From assembly GCA_945878355.1 (NCBI GenBank), contig CAMCTC010000095.1, positions 1 to 17,518 of the forward strand: a stretch of DNA of 17,518 bases, read 5' to 3'. Shown piece after piece: positions 1-7,223 of the stretch; the first letter of the stretch is position 1, and each line of letters opens with the position of its first letter. Both the position numbers and the translations under genes were made by a program. Source of the DNA: Bordetella parapertussis (GTDB lineage Bacteria > Pseudomonadota > Gammaproteobacteria > Burkholderiales > Burkholderiaceae_C). The notes under the pieces are model-generated. The model did no database searches, was not told where the DNA came from, and saw only the letters and a program-made list of their open reading frames with translations.

Positions 1-333
1 GTGCCGCTCAAGCGCACGCTGCTGCTGCAGCTCAACGATGCGGGTTGGCTTGCCGAGAAGGCTGAAGGCCTCACGGTGGTGAATGGCGACACGATTGCGT
101 TGATCAACGACAACGACTTCGGCGTCACGCCCGCGTTGTTTGACGCCCAAGGTGTGGCAGTGAGCGGCGACGTGACAGCCTGCCTGACGGAAAACGGCAA
201 ACTCGTCAACAACGGCGCCAAGGTGTGCCCGGCAGCGGCCATTCGGGTGGCGCCCGGCACCGCGTCGGAGCGCCCGACGCGTCTGTACACCTTCAAGTTT
301 CCGAAGGCCATTGCAAGCTATAGCGTGAAGTAG
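1..333 (+). CDS. Phytase-like esterase family protein, C-terminal part (5' end outside window)
   Basis: This is the last 110 codons of a plus-strand gene, ending at TAG 331-333. The frame is open from base 1, and the GTG at position 1 is probably an internal codon. The stretch KAEGLTVVNGDTIALINDNDFGV matches the 'KxEGLxxxxxxxxxxINDNDFG' signature I associate with the esterase-like-activity-of-phytase family, which forms secreted beta-propeller proteins. The ending, with an aromatic/Leu-Tyr strand (LYTFKFPKA), fits the last propeller blade. Family members are mostly exported and are suspected to hydrolyse phosphate esters. A role in phosphorus scavenging would fit the neighbours, but substrate and activity are inference. 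Signal peptide and N-terminal domains cannot be seen. It is the only intact plus-strand gene in the window, and a candidate terminator follows. Confidence 0.7.
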   Translation: MPLKRTLLLQLNDAGWLAEKAEGLTVVNGDTIALINDNDFGVTPALFDAQGVAVSGDVTACLTENGKLVNNGAKVCPAAAIRVAPGTASERPTRLYTFKFPKAIASYSVK

Positions 334-345
334 GTTGTTGGCGGA

Positions 346-388
346 GGAGCCGACATCCAGATCGGCTCCAAATTACATCCCAATTTTT
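346..388 (+). terminator. Candidate rho-independent terminator after the phytase-like gene
   Basis: A perfect 8-bp inverted repeat, GGAGCCGA at 346-353 and TCGGCTCC at 362-369, encloses an 8-nt loop only 12 nt after the TAG stop. A run of five T lies at 384-388. The T run is about 14 nt beyond the stem, farther than in a textbook terminator, so the hairpin is certain but the terminator role is only probable. Confidence 0.45.
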
Positions 389-539
389 CGACCACCACCA
401 CATCGACGGCATTTTTTGCGCGAGGTCCCCCTGTAGCGACCATCGGCCGGCATGGCGCCGAAAGTCAGGCAAACCTCGCGACAAAATCAGGATGGCTTGC
501 CTTCTTGCTCAACGCGAACAGAGAAGAATCTCCAGATGT

Positions 540-1060
540 GAACACGATTGCCGATCCGTCCATTGCAAGGCCGCGCTCGAGTCCGATCCACGGTTGACCG
601 TCGAACTCAAACCAGAGCAGCGCTTTTATGCCGAGCAATCTGATGCGTTGGCGACCTTCATCAGCATGCTGAGCACGTCGCGGTCGGTGATCTTCTCGGT
701 CGGAGCGATGATCACGATGTTCGCGCAGTCGCTTCACGAGTTGGCGAGATCGGCACTGTGCGTGCCCTGGGCTTCAGGCGCGGTGCGGGGCTGATCGCCT
801 TCCTGAGCGCCCCAAGACCGGCCGAAGCCGGCCGCCCCCCGTGGGGATCAAGCAAAGTGGCAAAGCCACATTTGCTTGAGAGCGAGGCGATGTTGCTGTC
901 CTTGGTCGGTGGCCTGATCGGGCTGGCGCGGCTTCACTGATGCAGCCGGTGAATATCTCGACGACCAATTTTCAGACCTTTGCCGAACTGGCCTTCCAGT
1001 TCAAGCTGACACCGACAATCGCCTGGCAGACGCCGGCCTTCGCAAGGCCGAGTTGCGCCG
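540..1060 (+). pseudogene. Decayed FtsX/MacB-like ABC transporter permease, interrupted by a repeat element
   Basis: Several frames together spell a conserved permease C-terminal half. The frame at 567-728 gives KAALESDPRLTVELKPEQ...DALATFISML...GAMITMFAQ. The frame at 728-804 continues VASRVGEIGTVRALGFRRG and IAFLS. After the inserted repeat comes EAMLLSLVGGLIGLA. A further frame from about 930 gives AASLMQPVNISTTNFQTFAELAFQF. This order is the one found in FtsX-like permeases encoded beside MacA/MacB-type ABC subunits. Frameshifts are visible near 726-728 and 928-932, and probably near 550-566. No start codon and no upstream half are present, and similarity fades after about 1040. Typical proteins are about 400 aa, so only the last third remains. 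The identification rests on recognised sequence patterns, not on an alignment. Confidence 0.65.
803..882 (+). repeat. REP/MITE-like hairpin repeat, copy 1 (inside permease pseudogene)
   Basis: This 80-bp element recurs at 16814-16893 in the same orientation with 8 mismatches (90 % identity) and no gaps. It contains a GCCGGC/GCCGGC hairpin at about 820-832, a CCCC/GGGG hairpin around 836-845, and a long hairpin. In the long hairpin CAAGCAAAGTGGC (849-861) pairs with GCCACATTTGCTTG (865-878) across an AAA loop with one bulged base. The element splits a recognisable permease sequence. Removing 75 bp (810-884) between two copies of GAGCG (805-809 and 880-884) restores an unbroken IAFLSEAMLLSLVGG reading frame. 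It encodes no protein of its own size, so it would need a transposase supplied elsewhere. Confidence 0.75.
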
Positions 1061-1229
1061 CGGCGGCATGGTGTCCGATTGTTCATTCGTCACCGACCCC
1101 GGCGCCATCTGACCAGTGTCGGGCCAGTCACCGCCAGTGCGGCGGACTCGCTTGGGCGCTGGCGGCAGATGCCTGAGTTGCGGACGCTCCGGGAAGGCGC
1201 GTAAAGCCGAGCCAGTCCGGAGCGGCGCC
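1061..1229. other. Intergenic stretch with no recognised gene
   Basis: This lies between the permease pseudogene and the end of phoX. A short plus-strand frame ending at a TGA near 1109 is open here but I do not recognise it. An 8-bp inverted repeat, CGCTCCGG at 1185-1192 and CCGGAGCG at 1217-1224, sits just downstream of the phoX stop. It has a 24-nt loop and no T run in the phoX direction. Confidence 0.4.
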
Positions 1230-3413
1230 TCAGACGCCGACCGTGCCGCCGTCCTTGCGCGTCACCACCACCGTGGCCGAGCGCGGGCGCTTGGTGACGG
1301 CTGTTTCGGTCTGGCTTGCAGGCCAGGCACTGCTGGGGGTTGCCAGGCTGCCGTTCTCACCAGGATGCTGGACGTTGAAGAACAAGGTCTTGCCATCAGG
1401 CGTCACCGCAATGCCTGTGATTTCACAGTCTTTCGGTCCGACCAGAAAGCGCCGAACCTTGTCATCCGACGCATTGGCGCCCTTGATGGTGGCGGTACCG
1501 CCCGCAGCCGTTGCAACGCCACCGTCACCCACCTTGCCTGGCACAGCGGCCAGCATCATGCAGTTGGTCACGTCGGTGTAGGCGCCATCGTCGGTCTGGA
1601 TCCACAACAGCCCGCGCGGATCGAAGTACAGGCCATCCGGGCTGGAGAAGTCGTTGACAGCGGTCAGCCCCGAGAGGTTCACATCAGCAGCGGCATCAGC
1701 CTGGGCAGCGAACAGATAGATGTCCCAGGCGAAGGTCGTGGCGGCCACGTTGCCAGCTGCTTCGCGCCAGCGGATGATGTGACCATTCGGGTTGCCCTTC
1801 TGGGACGTCGCACCCTTCATGTCTTCGTAGTAACGAGGATTGGCAGCGTCAGGCTTGAGCTGGCTTCCCGTCGGCGTTGCCGTGGTGGCGACACGGTTGC
1901 TGTTGTTGGTGAGGGTCATGTACACCTCGCCGTTGAGCGGGTTGACGCCACCCCATTCCGGACGGTCCATTTTGGTGGCGCCACGCAGGTCGGCGGCAAT
2001 GCGTGCGTGCGTCATCACATCAGCCTGGTCAGCAAAAGCGTAGCTCGCGTTGCTGGCGTCCAGAGCGTTCTTGCCGAAGGTCAGTTCCAGCCACTGGCCC
2101 GATCCGTCTGCGCTGAACTTGGCAACATAAAGGATGCCCTCATCCAGGTACTTGGCGCCAGCAGCCATGCCGCCGTTCACGTCCTTGATGTCCCACAGGG
2201 CTTTGGATACAAACTTGTAGATGTATTCGTTGCGCGCGTCGTCACCCATGTACATCACGATCGGCTGACCCGGCACCGCCAGAGAGGGCCAAGCGCCTTC
2301 ATGGTTGAAGCGGCCGAGGGCGGTGCGCTTGGCCGGGATGGCCGTGGGGTTGAAGGGGTCGATCTCGACCACCCAGCCAAAGGTGTTGGCGATATTGCGG
2401 TAATCGTCAGTGGCAGCCGCGCCTGTCACCGAGGAAGTCCAGCGGATGAACAGATCGTCCGTCCCGGCGGTGTCCCACAGATAGGGGCTCTTGCGGTTCT
2501 CAGGCAGGCCGTAGCGGTTCAAGCCAGCGATTTCCTTGGCAGTGCGCTTGGCGTTGTCGTTGGCGGCACGCGCCACGACGTTCAACCAGTTCTCTTCGCA
2601 AGTGATGTAGGTCCCCCAGGGGGTGTAGCCATTGGCGCAGTTGTTGTTGGTACCGCGGGTCTTGAGGCCATCAGCAGAGAACTTGGTCTTGACCAGCGCG
2701 TTGGCTTTGACCGGGCCGGTGAAAAGCATCTCAGTGGCCGAGGTGATGCGGCGGTTGAAGCGCGATCCCCGCACCATGCCCATGTCGTTGCTGGTTCCGC
2801 GCTTGACTTCCACCACGCTCACGCCGTGAGCATAAATTTCTTTTTCGACTTCGCTGGCCACGCGCGCTGCGCCTGCCGTGCTGCCAGCGGGATGCAAGCC
2901 GTAGGGTTGGACCACATATTCGTGGTTGACTGCCAACAGACCGCGGTCGGAGCGGTTGGCATCGTACTTGCCGTCATCGGTCAGGCCGAAGTAGTACATG
3001 CCGTCATGTCCGTCGCCAACGCGGCGGTTGTAGGACTCGGCGCTTTCGCTGCCGTCGTTCTTCCATGACTCGTCGCCGTAATGCAGCGGATCACCCAATG
3101 CGTGCAGGATGCTGACCTGGTAGCCTTCTGGCACTGTCACAAGGTCGTTCTGGTTCTTAGCCACCGCCGTGAATCCCAGTGCCAACGCCTTCGTGACGGT
3201 GGGGGTTTCAGCGATATCACTGCCACCGCAAGCGGTCAGGCCCATTCCACCCAGCAAGACACCGGCCGTGACGCTGACGCCACCCTTGAGCGCACTGCGC
3301 CGACTCAAGCGCGCGACCAGAAGGTCATTCATGTGCGCGTTGTCCGTCAGATTGACGACTTCGTTGTCGTCATAGGCCGAGGCTTGGGTAGTCGGCGGCG
3401 TCGTCTTCATCAT
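1230..3413 (-). CDS. phoX: PhoX-family alkaline phosphatase, Tat-exported
   Basis: The 727-aa protein has PhoX length and organisation. The N-terminus carries a twin-arginine motif (SRRSALK, arginines 38-39), then a hydrophobic stretch and LTACGG with Cys62, which could be a lipoprotein cysteine. The mature part shows PhoX-type segments: VNHEYV, GTYITCEENW (the Cys and Glu expected to bind the iron of the Fe/Ca cluster), WVVEIDP, RFNHEGAW and a YMGDDARNEYIYKF segment. PhoX enzymes hydrolyse phosphomonoesters outside the cytoplasm using calcium and iron, and are classical Pho-regulon members. The start is the first of two consecutive ATG codons. GGAG at 3421-3424 lies 7 nt upstream. The gene is transcribed alone and is preceded by phased Pho-box-like repeats (3448-3492). 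No frameshifts or missing key motifs were seen. Confidence 0.92.
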   Translation of the reverse strand: MMKTTPPTTQASAYDDNEVVNLTDNAHMNDLLVARLSRRSALKGGVSVTAGVLLGGMGLTACGGSDIAETPTVTKALALGFTAVAKNQNDLVTVPEGYQVSILHALGDPLHYGDESWKNDGSESAESYNRRVGDGHDGMYYFGLTDDGKYDANRSDRGLLAVNHEYVVQPYGLHPAGSTAGAARVASEVEKEIYAHGVSVVEVKRGTSNDMGMVRGSRFNRRITSATEMLFTGPVKANALVKTKFSADGLKTRGTNNNCANGYTPWGTYITCEENWLNVVARAANDNAKRTAKEIAGLNRYGLPENRKSPYLWDTAGTDDLFIRWTSSVTGAAATDDYRNIANTFGWVVEIDPFNPTAIPAKRTALGRFNHEGAWPSLAVPGQPIVMYMGDDARNEYIYKFVSKALWDIKDVNGGMAAGAKYLDEGILYVAKFSADGSGQWLELTFGKNALDASNASYAFADQADVMTHARIAADLRGATKMDRPEWGGVNPLNGEVYMTLTNNSNRVATTATPTGSQLKPDAANPRYYEDMKGATSQKGNPNGHIIRWREAAGNVAATTFAWDIYLFAAQADAAADVNLSGLTAVNDFSSPDGLYFDPRGLLWIQTDDGAYTDVTNCMMLAAVPGKVGDGGVATAAGGTATIKGANASDDKVRRFLVGPKDCEITGIAVTPDGKTLFFNVQHPGENGSLATPSSAWPASQTETAVTKRPRSATVVVTRKDGGTVGV

Positions 3414-3447
3414 TTTTCAGCTCCAGCTTGATCATTTCAATCGGAGC

Positions 3448-3492
3448 ATTCTCTCCAGTGATTGTGACTGACGAGTGACATGATCGTGTCAG
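3448..3492 (-). promoter_or_regulatory. Pho-box-like promoter of phoX
   Basis: Read on the minus strand, three 11-bp-phased direct repeats begin CTGACAC (3486-3492), ATGTCAC (3475-3481) and CAGTCAC (3464-3470). These resemble the PhoB consensus of repeated CTGTCAT/C units. Exactly 10 nt after the last repeat lies GAGAAT (3448-3453), a -10-like hexamer with no good -35, as expected for a PhoB-activated promoter. Predicted transcription would start near 3441, giving a leader of about 27 nt with the GGAG ribosome site. The repeats are seen; PhoB binding is inferred. Confidence 0.6.
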
Positions 3493-3739
3493 GCTGCTTG
3501 TCCGTTTCATTCACACTGCCAATGGCTCATTGAGCGTGTTCATGCGAGCAGCCACAACCAAGTCACGCCAAGGCCTGTGTGGACCAGCCGAGTGAAAAGT
3601 CGCACACGGGGCGAGGCCAACGAGCTGGATTGAGCGGGCGCACGTTGTTTGAAAATGCTGCCGTCGGGGGACGAATGATTGCTTGAGGGCCACCCGGCGC
3701 GCTTTGGCGTCGACGCCATCACCCATGGCGCGCTGCGCA
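3493..3739. other. Intergenic region between arsR and the phoX promoter, no recognised gene
   Basis: The whole gap 3414-3739 is about 325 bp. Its right part holds no homology, tRNA or convincing terminator that I can recognise. Short open frames on both strands lack family features. A plain upstream region for phoX is the simplest reading. Confidence 0.5.
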
Positions 3740-4078
3740 CTAACAGTTGACGTTACCAGCGACGGTTGCGCCAGCACAGGCCACCCCATGGCAGCAATGA
3801 TCAGTCAGGTAACCCAACAGTGCGTTCATCTGCGCTATCGCGGGCCGGTAGATCAGATGGCGACCATCGCGCTCCTGGGTCACCAGGCCCGCGTGCGTCA
3901 ACTCCTTGAGGTGGAACGACAAGGTGGAGGCCTGAACATCCAAGGTGGCCGACAGCGCGCCGGGCGTCATGCCATCCGGGCCTGCGCCGACCAGTGCGCG
4001 AAATACGCGCAAGCGCATGCCCTGAGCCAACGCGCCAAGCGCAGCCACTGCGGTTTTCTCGTTCATGTTTTCGTCCAT
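3740..4078 (-). CDS. arsR: ArsR-family arsenite-responsive transcriptional repressor
   Basis: This is a 112-aa winged-helix protein of ArsR/SmtB length. Residues about 38-66 (TPGALSATLDVQASTLSFHLKELTHAGLV) form the helix-turn-helix and recognition helix, and RDGRHLIYRP is the wing. There is no CVC motif in the DNA-binding helix of the plasmid R773 type. Instead, cysteines 95, 96 and 101 near the C-terminus (HCCHGVAC) resemble the C-terminal As(III) site described for Acidithiobacillus ferrooxidans ArsR; a further Cys is the last residue. It is the last gene of the GAPDH-arsJ-arsC-arsR series, 168 nt after arsC, so it may also have its own promoter. GAGGGG precedes the ATG at 4078; a second in-frame ATG at 4066 is an alternative start. 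A small ACAGC/GCTGT hairpin (4098-4110) sits just upstream. Confidence 0.88.
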   Translation of the reverse strand: MDENMNEKTAVAALGALAQGMRLRVFRALVGAGPDGMTPGALSATLDVQASTLSFHLKELTHAGLVTQERDGRHLIYRPAIAQMNALLGYLTDHCCHGVACAGATVAGNVNC

Positions 4079-4087
4079 GTCATCCCC

Positions 4088-4222
4088 TCAAGCCCTCACA
4101 GCTTCGCTGTCAGGCAGTGAAAAGCAGCGTTGCGCAGACGCCCGCACCAGATGGACCCGGAAGATCATCACCAGCACCTCGACCAGCGGCTCGATCACCC
4201 CCGCAAACGCCCGGTCTGCGTT
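4088..4222 (-). pseudogene. Probable remnant of an ACR3-type arsenite efflux permease, C-terminal end
   Basis: Between arsC and arsR there is a 44-codon minus-strand open stretch ending in TGA (4088-4090). It has no proper start and an in-frame TAA just upstream. Its sequence AFAGVIEPLVEVLVMIFRVHL resembles the last transmembrane helix of ACR3 transporters, which typically reads 'AFA.VIGPLVEVPV.I.LV.V'. After this it degenerates into RASAQRCFSLPDSEAVRA. The position, inside an ars operon exactly where an efflux gene is often found, supports the call. The match is short and from memory, so chance similarity cannot be excluded. Confidence 0.42.
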
Positions 4223-4246
4223 GACCGGTTACGCAACGCAGGCAGT

Positions 4247-4741
4247 TCAGCGCTGGCCGATGTCCTTGATTTCACGCTGGAGGGCCAAGCGGTCCAGTGA
4301 GGCCAATGGCAGCGCCAGCATGAGTTCGATCCGTCGCTTCAGAATGACCGCGGTGTCCCAGAACACCTTGGTCTTGTCCTCATCGGTGCCCCAGAACGCT
4401 GCCGGGTCCGGCACGCCCCAATGCGCCGTCATGGGCTGCGCTGGCCACACCGGGCAAACTTCGCCAGCCGCCTGGTCGCAGACGGTGAACACAAAGTCCA
4501 TTTGAGGCGCCCCCGGTCGTGCGAACTCCGCCCAGTCTTTGCTTTGGTAGCCATCGGTGGGAAGGCCCATCCGCACCAATGTTTTCAACGCAAAGGGGTT
4601 GACCTGTCCGCTGGGATGGCTGCCGGCGGAATAGGCAAGGAAGTGGCCTCGGCCCATGCTGTTCAACAGGCCTTCGGCCATGATCGAACGGGCAGAGTTG
4701 TGGGTGCAGACGAACAAGACCTTGTAGAGCTTTTCGCTCAT
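4247..4741 (-). CDS. arsC: Arsenate reductase, low-molecular-weight phosphatase (thioredoxin-type) family
   Basis: The 164-aa cytoplasmic enzyme begins KVLFVCTHNSARS, so the CX5R anion-binding loop runs from Cys12 to Arg18. Asp112 in VPDP is the expected general acid. Cys88 and Cys96 in VCDQAAGEVCP are at the right places for the intramolecular disulfide relay of thioredoxin-coupled ArsC. The reaction would be reduction of arsenate to arsenite. The start ATG at 4741 has AGGAG about 6 nt upstream, and the gene starts 39 nt after arsJ. Oddly, no intact arsenite exporter accompanies it in this window, only a possible ACR3 scrap downstream. Related low-molecular-weight tyrosine phosphatases share the loop, but the extra cysteines and the context favour arsenate reductase. 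Confidence 0.9.
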   Translation of the reverse strand: MSEKLYKVLFVCTHNSARSIMAEGLLNSMGRGHFLAYSAGSHPSGQVNPFALKTLVRMGLPTDGYQSKDWAEFARPGAPQMDFVFTVCDQAAGEVCPVWPAQPMTAHWGVPDPAAFWGTDEDKTKVFWDTAVILKRRIELMLALPLASLDRLALQREIKDIGQR

Positions 4742-4780
4742 GGGTGCTCCTGGTTGAATTTCAGAGAAGGTGGGCGGCGT

Positions 4781-6079
4781 TCAAGGCCGGACAGCGGGTC
4801 GCACCGGCACGGCATGTGGCGCTTTGAGGGCCAGCTTGTCCGGCAAGGCCAAGGTGATCAGCCAACAGGTCACCAGCATCGCCGCCGATCCACTCAGCGA
4901 GAACAGCAAGCCGCCCCACTGGTACAGCAGCCCCGACAGCAAGGTGCCGATGAAGCGGCCGAGGGCGTTGGCGGCGTAGTAGAAACCCACATCTTCAGCC
5001 GCTTTCTCAGACCCAGCGTAGGCCAGGATCAGGTACGAGTGGACAGAGGAGTTGACCGCAAAGGCGAAGCCAAACAAGCCCAAACCACCCACCACCACCC
5101 ATTCGAGCTGCGGCACCTTCATGGCAACAAGCACAGCCAGCGCGATCGGCACCACCGCGAGCAGCGCTGACCACAGCCGTGCAGCAGGCACTTCGGTGCT
5201 CAGCCCGTCTTCGCTTCGCTTGACCAGCGCGGGCGCCAGCGCCTGCACCAGACCGTAGCCTATGGTCCAAGCCGCCAGAAAGCCACCGACCATCGTGAAG
5301 GTCCAGCCAGACGCGTACAGGAACACCGGCACGCCGACGACGAACCAGACATCGCGCGCGCCGAACAAGGCCACGCGGGCGGCGGCCAACAGGTTGATGG
5401 CGCGGTTCTTCGCGAACAACTCCTTGGCCGATTTTGAAGCCTTGGCCTTGCCCATCAACGGTGGTACGAAGGCCACCACCCCGGCCAGCACCAGGCCCAG
5501 CAGTCCCGCCATCGTCCACAGCGAGACCTGAAACCCAAGCCGGTCCAGCAACAACCCGCCGAGAAAGAAGCCCACGCCCTTCATCGCGTTCTTGCTGCCA
5601 GTGAACCAGGCCACCCACTTGAAGAGCTGGCCCGACGCCGTACCGGCGGTGAGCTTGATGGCTGACTTGCTGGCGGTCTTGGTCAGGTCCTTCGCAACAC
5701 CGCACACACCTTGCGACAGCACCACCCAAGCCACCGACATCGTCACCGTCCAGCTCGGCGACAACTGCGACAACAGCAGGAAGCCCGTGATCTGCGTGAA
5801 CAGGCCCACCGTCAACATGCGGGCGATGCCGTAGCGCGTGGCGAGCCAGCCGCCGATCAGGTTGGCCAGCACGCCCATGGCCTCGTAGAGCAGGAACAGA
5901 AAGGCCAGCGTAAAAGGCGAATAGCCCAAGCGATAAAAGTGCAGCAGCACCAGCATGCGCAAGGCGCCGTCGGTGAGCGTGAAACCCCAGTACGCCGCGG
6001 TGACGATGGCGTAGTTGCGCGTGCCGTTGGACTGCGAAGGCATCGGGGCCTGGGGTGACGGGGTGGCAGGGCTGTTCAC
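4781..6079 (-). CDS. arsJ: ArsJ, organoarsenical (1-arseno-3-phosphoglycerate) efflux permease, MFS
   Basis: The protein is about 432 aa of major-facilitator type with 11-12 hydrophobic helices. The N-terminal signature NYAIVTAAYWGFTLTDGALRM, followed by LLHFYRLGYSPFTLAFLFLLYE, is characteristic of ArsJ, as is the linked GAPDH gene. In the known pathway GAPDH makes unstable 1-arseno-3-phosphoglycerate from arsenate and ArsJ exports it. It then breaks down to arsenate outside the cell. Two starts are possible. GTG at 6079 lies 2 nt after the GAPDH stop and would be translationally coupled, adding a proline-rich dozen residues. ATG at 6043 (MPSQSNGTRN) gives a more typical length. Neither has a strong ribosome site. 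The reading frame is intact to TGA at 4781-4783. Confidence 0.9.
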   Translation of the reverse strand: MNSPATPSPQAPMPSQSNGTRNYAIVTAAYWGFTLTDGALRMLVLLHFYRLGYSPFTLAFLFLLYEAMGVLANLIGGWLATRYGIARMLTVGLFTQITGFLLLSQLSPSWTVTMSVAWVVLSQGVCGVAKDLTKTASKSAIKLTAGTASGQLFKWVAWFTGSKNAMKGVGFFLGGLLLDRLGFQVSLWTMAGLLGLVLAGVVAFVPPLMGKAKASKSAKELFAKNRAINLLAAARVALFGARDVWFVVGVPVFLYASGWTFTMVGGFLAAWTIGYGLVQALAPALVKRSEDGLSTEVPAARLWSALLAVVPIALAVLVAMKVPQLEWVVVGGLGLFGFAFAVNSSVHSYLILAYAGSEKAAEDVGFYYAANALGRFIGTLLSGLLYQWGGLLFSLSGSAAMLVTCWLITLALPDKLALKAPHAVPVRPAVRP

Positions 6080-6081
6080 GG

Positions 6082-7125
6082 TCAGAGGCCTTGCGCTTGC
6101 ATGTGGCAGGCCAGGTCCACCATGCGGCAGGCGTAAGCCATCTCGTTGTCGTACCAGGCGTAGACCTTGAGCATCGTGCCGGCGGTGACCAAGGTGGACA
6201 GCGCGTCGATGATCGCGCTGCGCGTGTCGCGGGCGTAGTCGGCGCTGACGAGCGGCCGCTCTTCGTAACCCAGGATGCCGGCCAGCGGGCCCTTGGCGGC
6301 TTTGGCGAAGAGGCTGTTCACTTCCTCGGCCGTGGTCTCGCGCTTGAGCTCGAACACGCAATCGGTCAGCGATGCGTTGAGCACCGGCGCCCGCACCGCG
6401 TGGCCGTTGAGCTTGCCTTTGAGCTCGGGGTAGATCAGCGCGATGGCCGTGGCGCTGCCGGTGGTCGTCGGCGCCAGGCTCAGCATCGCGCTGCGCGCAC
6501 GTCGCAAGTCCTTGTGCGGTGCATCGACCATCAGGTTGGTGTTGGTCGGGTCGTGGATCGTGGTGATCTGGCCGTGGCGGATGCCGATCGCCTCATGCAC
6601 GACCTTGACCACCGGCGCCAGACAATTGGTGGTGCAGGATGCGGCCGTCACGATGCGATCCCGCGCCGGGTCATAGAGCTGGTGGTTGATGCCGACCACG
6701 ATGTTCAGGACGTCGCCGACCTTCACCGGCGCGGCCACGATCACGCGCTTGGCACCCCGGTCGAGATGGCCCTGCAGGGTCTCGGGCGTCAGGAACTTGC
6801 CGGTGCACTCCAGCACCAGATCAACGCCGAGGTCGCCCCATGGGATCTCGCCAGCGCTAGGGTGCGATGAAAACGCCAGTTGCCGGTCGGCGATGCGGAT
6901 CGTGTTCTCGCCCTCGGCGGCGATGTCTGTTCGCCAACGGCCTTGAACGCTGTCGAAAGTCAGCAGGTGAGCCGTGGCGGCGGCACCGCCCTTGAGTTCG
7001 TTCAGGTGCACGACCTCCAGACGGTTGCCGGCGCGCGGGTCGTCTGACGGTCGCTCTGCGGCGCCCATCGCGGCACGCAGTGCCAGCCGGCCAATGCGGC
7101 CCATCCCGTTGATTCCGACTCTCAT
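6082..7125 (-). CDS. gap: ArsJ-associated glyceraldehyde-3-phosphate dehydrogenase
   Basis: The 347-aa enzyme has the NAD-binding start [17 protein letters not shown], catalytic Cys164 in [10 protein letters not shown] and His191 27 residues later. These have the same spacing as Cys149/His176 of glycolytic GAPDH. The segment after the histidine reads [22 protein letters not shown], and the glycolytic 'TTATQKTVDGPS' form is replaced by [13 protein letters not shown]. This is a feature of the GAPDH partners of ArsJ. With arsenate in place of phosphate it forms 1-arseno-3-phosphoglycerate for export. It is the first gene of the ars unit. GAGGTC lies 5 nt before the ATG at 7125. The arsJ start follows the stop by 2 nt if GTG is used. 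A Pho-box-like promoter precedes it (7188-7221). A glycolytic role is possible but less likely in this context. Confidence 0.9.
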   Translation of the reverse strand: MRVGINGMGRIGRLALRAAMGAAERPSDDPRAGNRLEVVHLNELKGGAAATAHLLTFDSVQGRWRTDIAAEGENTIRIADRQLAFSSHPSAGEIPWGDLGVDLVLECTGKFLTPETLQGHLDRGAKRVIVAAPVKVGDVLNIVVGINHQLYDPARDRIVTAASCTTNCLAPVVKVVHEAIGIRHGQITTIHDPTNTNLMVDAPHKDLRRARSAMLSLAPTTTGSATAIALIYPELKGKLNGHAVRAPVLNASLTDCVFELKRETTAEEVNSLFAKAAKGPLAGILGYEERPLVSADYARDTRSAIIDALSTLVTAGTMLKVYAWYDNEMAYACRMVDLACHMQAQGL

Positions 7126-7164
7126 GATGACCTCGATGACGATGGACAGGAGCGCTCAGTGACC

Positions 7165-7187
7165 GTTGATATTTCCATTATTGTTGA
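7165..7187. promoter_or_regulatory. Possible ArsR operator: repeated GTTGA in AT-rich leader
   Basis: An AT-rich island at 7165-7193 contains two direct GTTGA repeats (7165-7169 and 7183-7187), 18 bp apart, overlapping the predicted start of transcription at about 7181. ArsR operators are usually AT-rich and overlap the promoter, so this is the natural place for one. The match to a specific operator consensus is weak. Confidence 0.25.
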
Positions 7188-7221
7188 ACTATAAGATGAT
7201 TTTGTGACCAAGCCGTGACAG
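7188..7221 (-). promoter_or_regulatory. Pho-box-like promoter of the GAPDH-arsJ-arsC-arsR operon
   Basis: On the minus strand CTGTCACGGCTTGGTCAC (7204-7221) consists of CTGTCAC and, 11 bp later, TGGTCAC, matching most of the PhoB consensus. Ten nucleotides further lies TATAGT (7188-7193), a good -10 hexamer. No separate -35 is present. Predicted transcription starts near 7181, about 55 nt before the GAPDH ATG. The sequence and spacing are seen; control by PhoB is inferred. Confidence 0.6.
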
Positions 7222-7223
7222 GG

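Noticed and set aside
1021..1109. Short plus-strand frame reading LADAGLRKAELRRGG and ending TGA at about 1109
   Set aside because: It is open but short, overlaps the permease relic in another frame, and matches no family I recognise.
1185..1224. 8-bp inverted repeat CGCTCCGG/CCGGAGCG just after phoX as a terminator
   Set aside because: The 24-nt loop and lack of a T run on the minus strand make it unconvincing.
1116..3068. A 650-codon open frame on the plus strand opposite phoX
   Set aside because: It is an antisense shadow of the high-GC phoX gene. Its translation shows no family motif and a composition typical of reverse-frame GC-rich DNA, while the minus strand carries complete PhoX motifs.
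3511..3789. 92-codon minus-strand frame between arsR and phoX
   Set aside because: It overlaps the arsR 3' end in another frame, has no ribosome site or recognisable features, and runs through arginine-rich shadow-like sequence.
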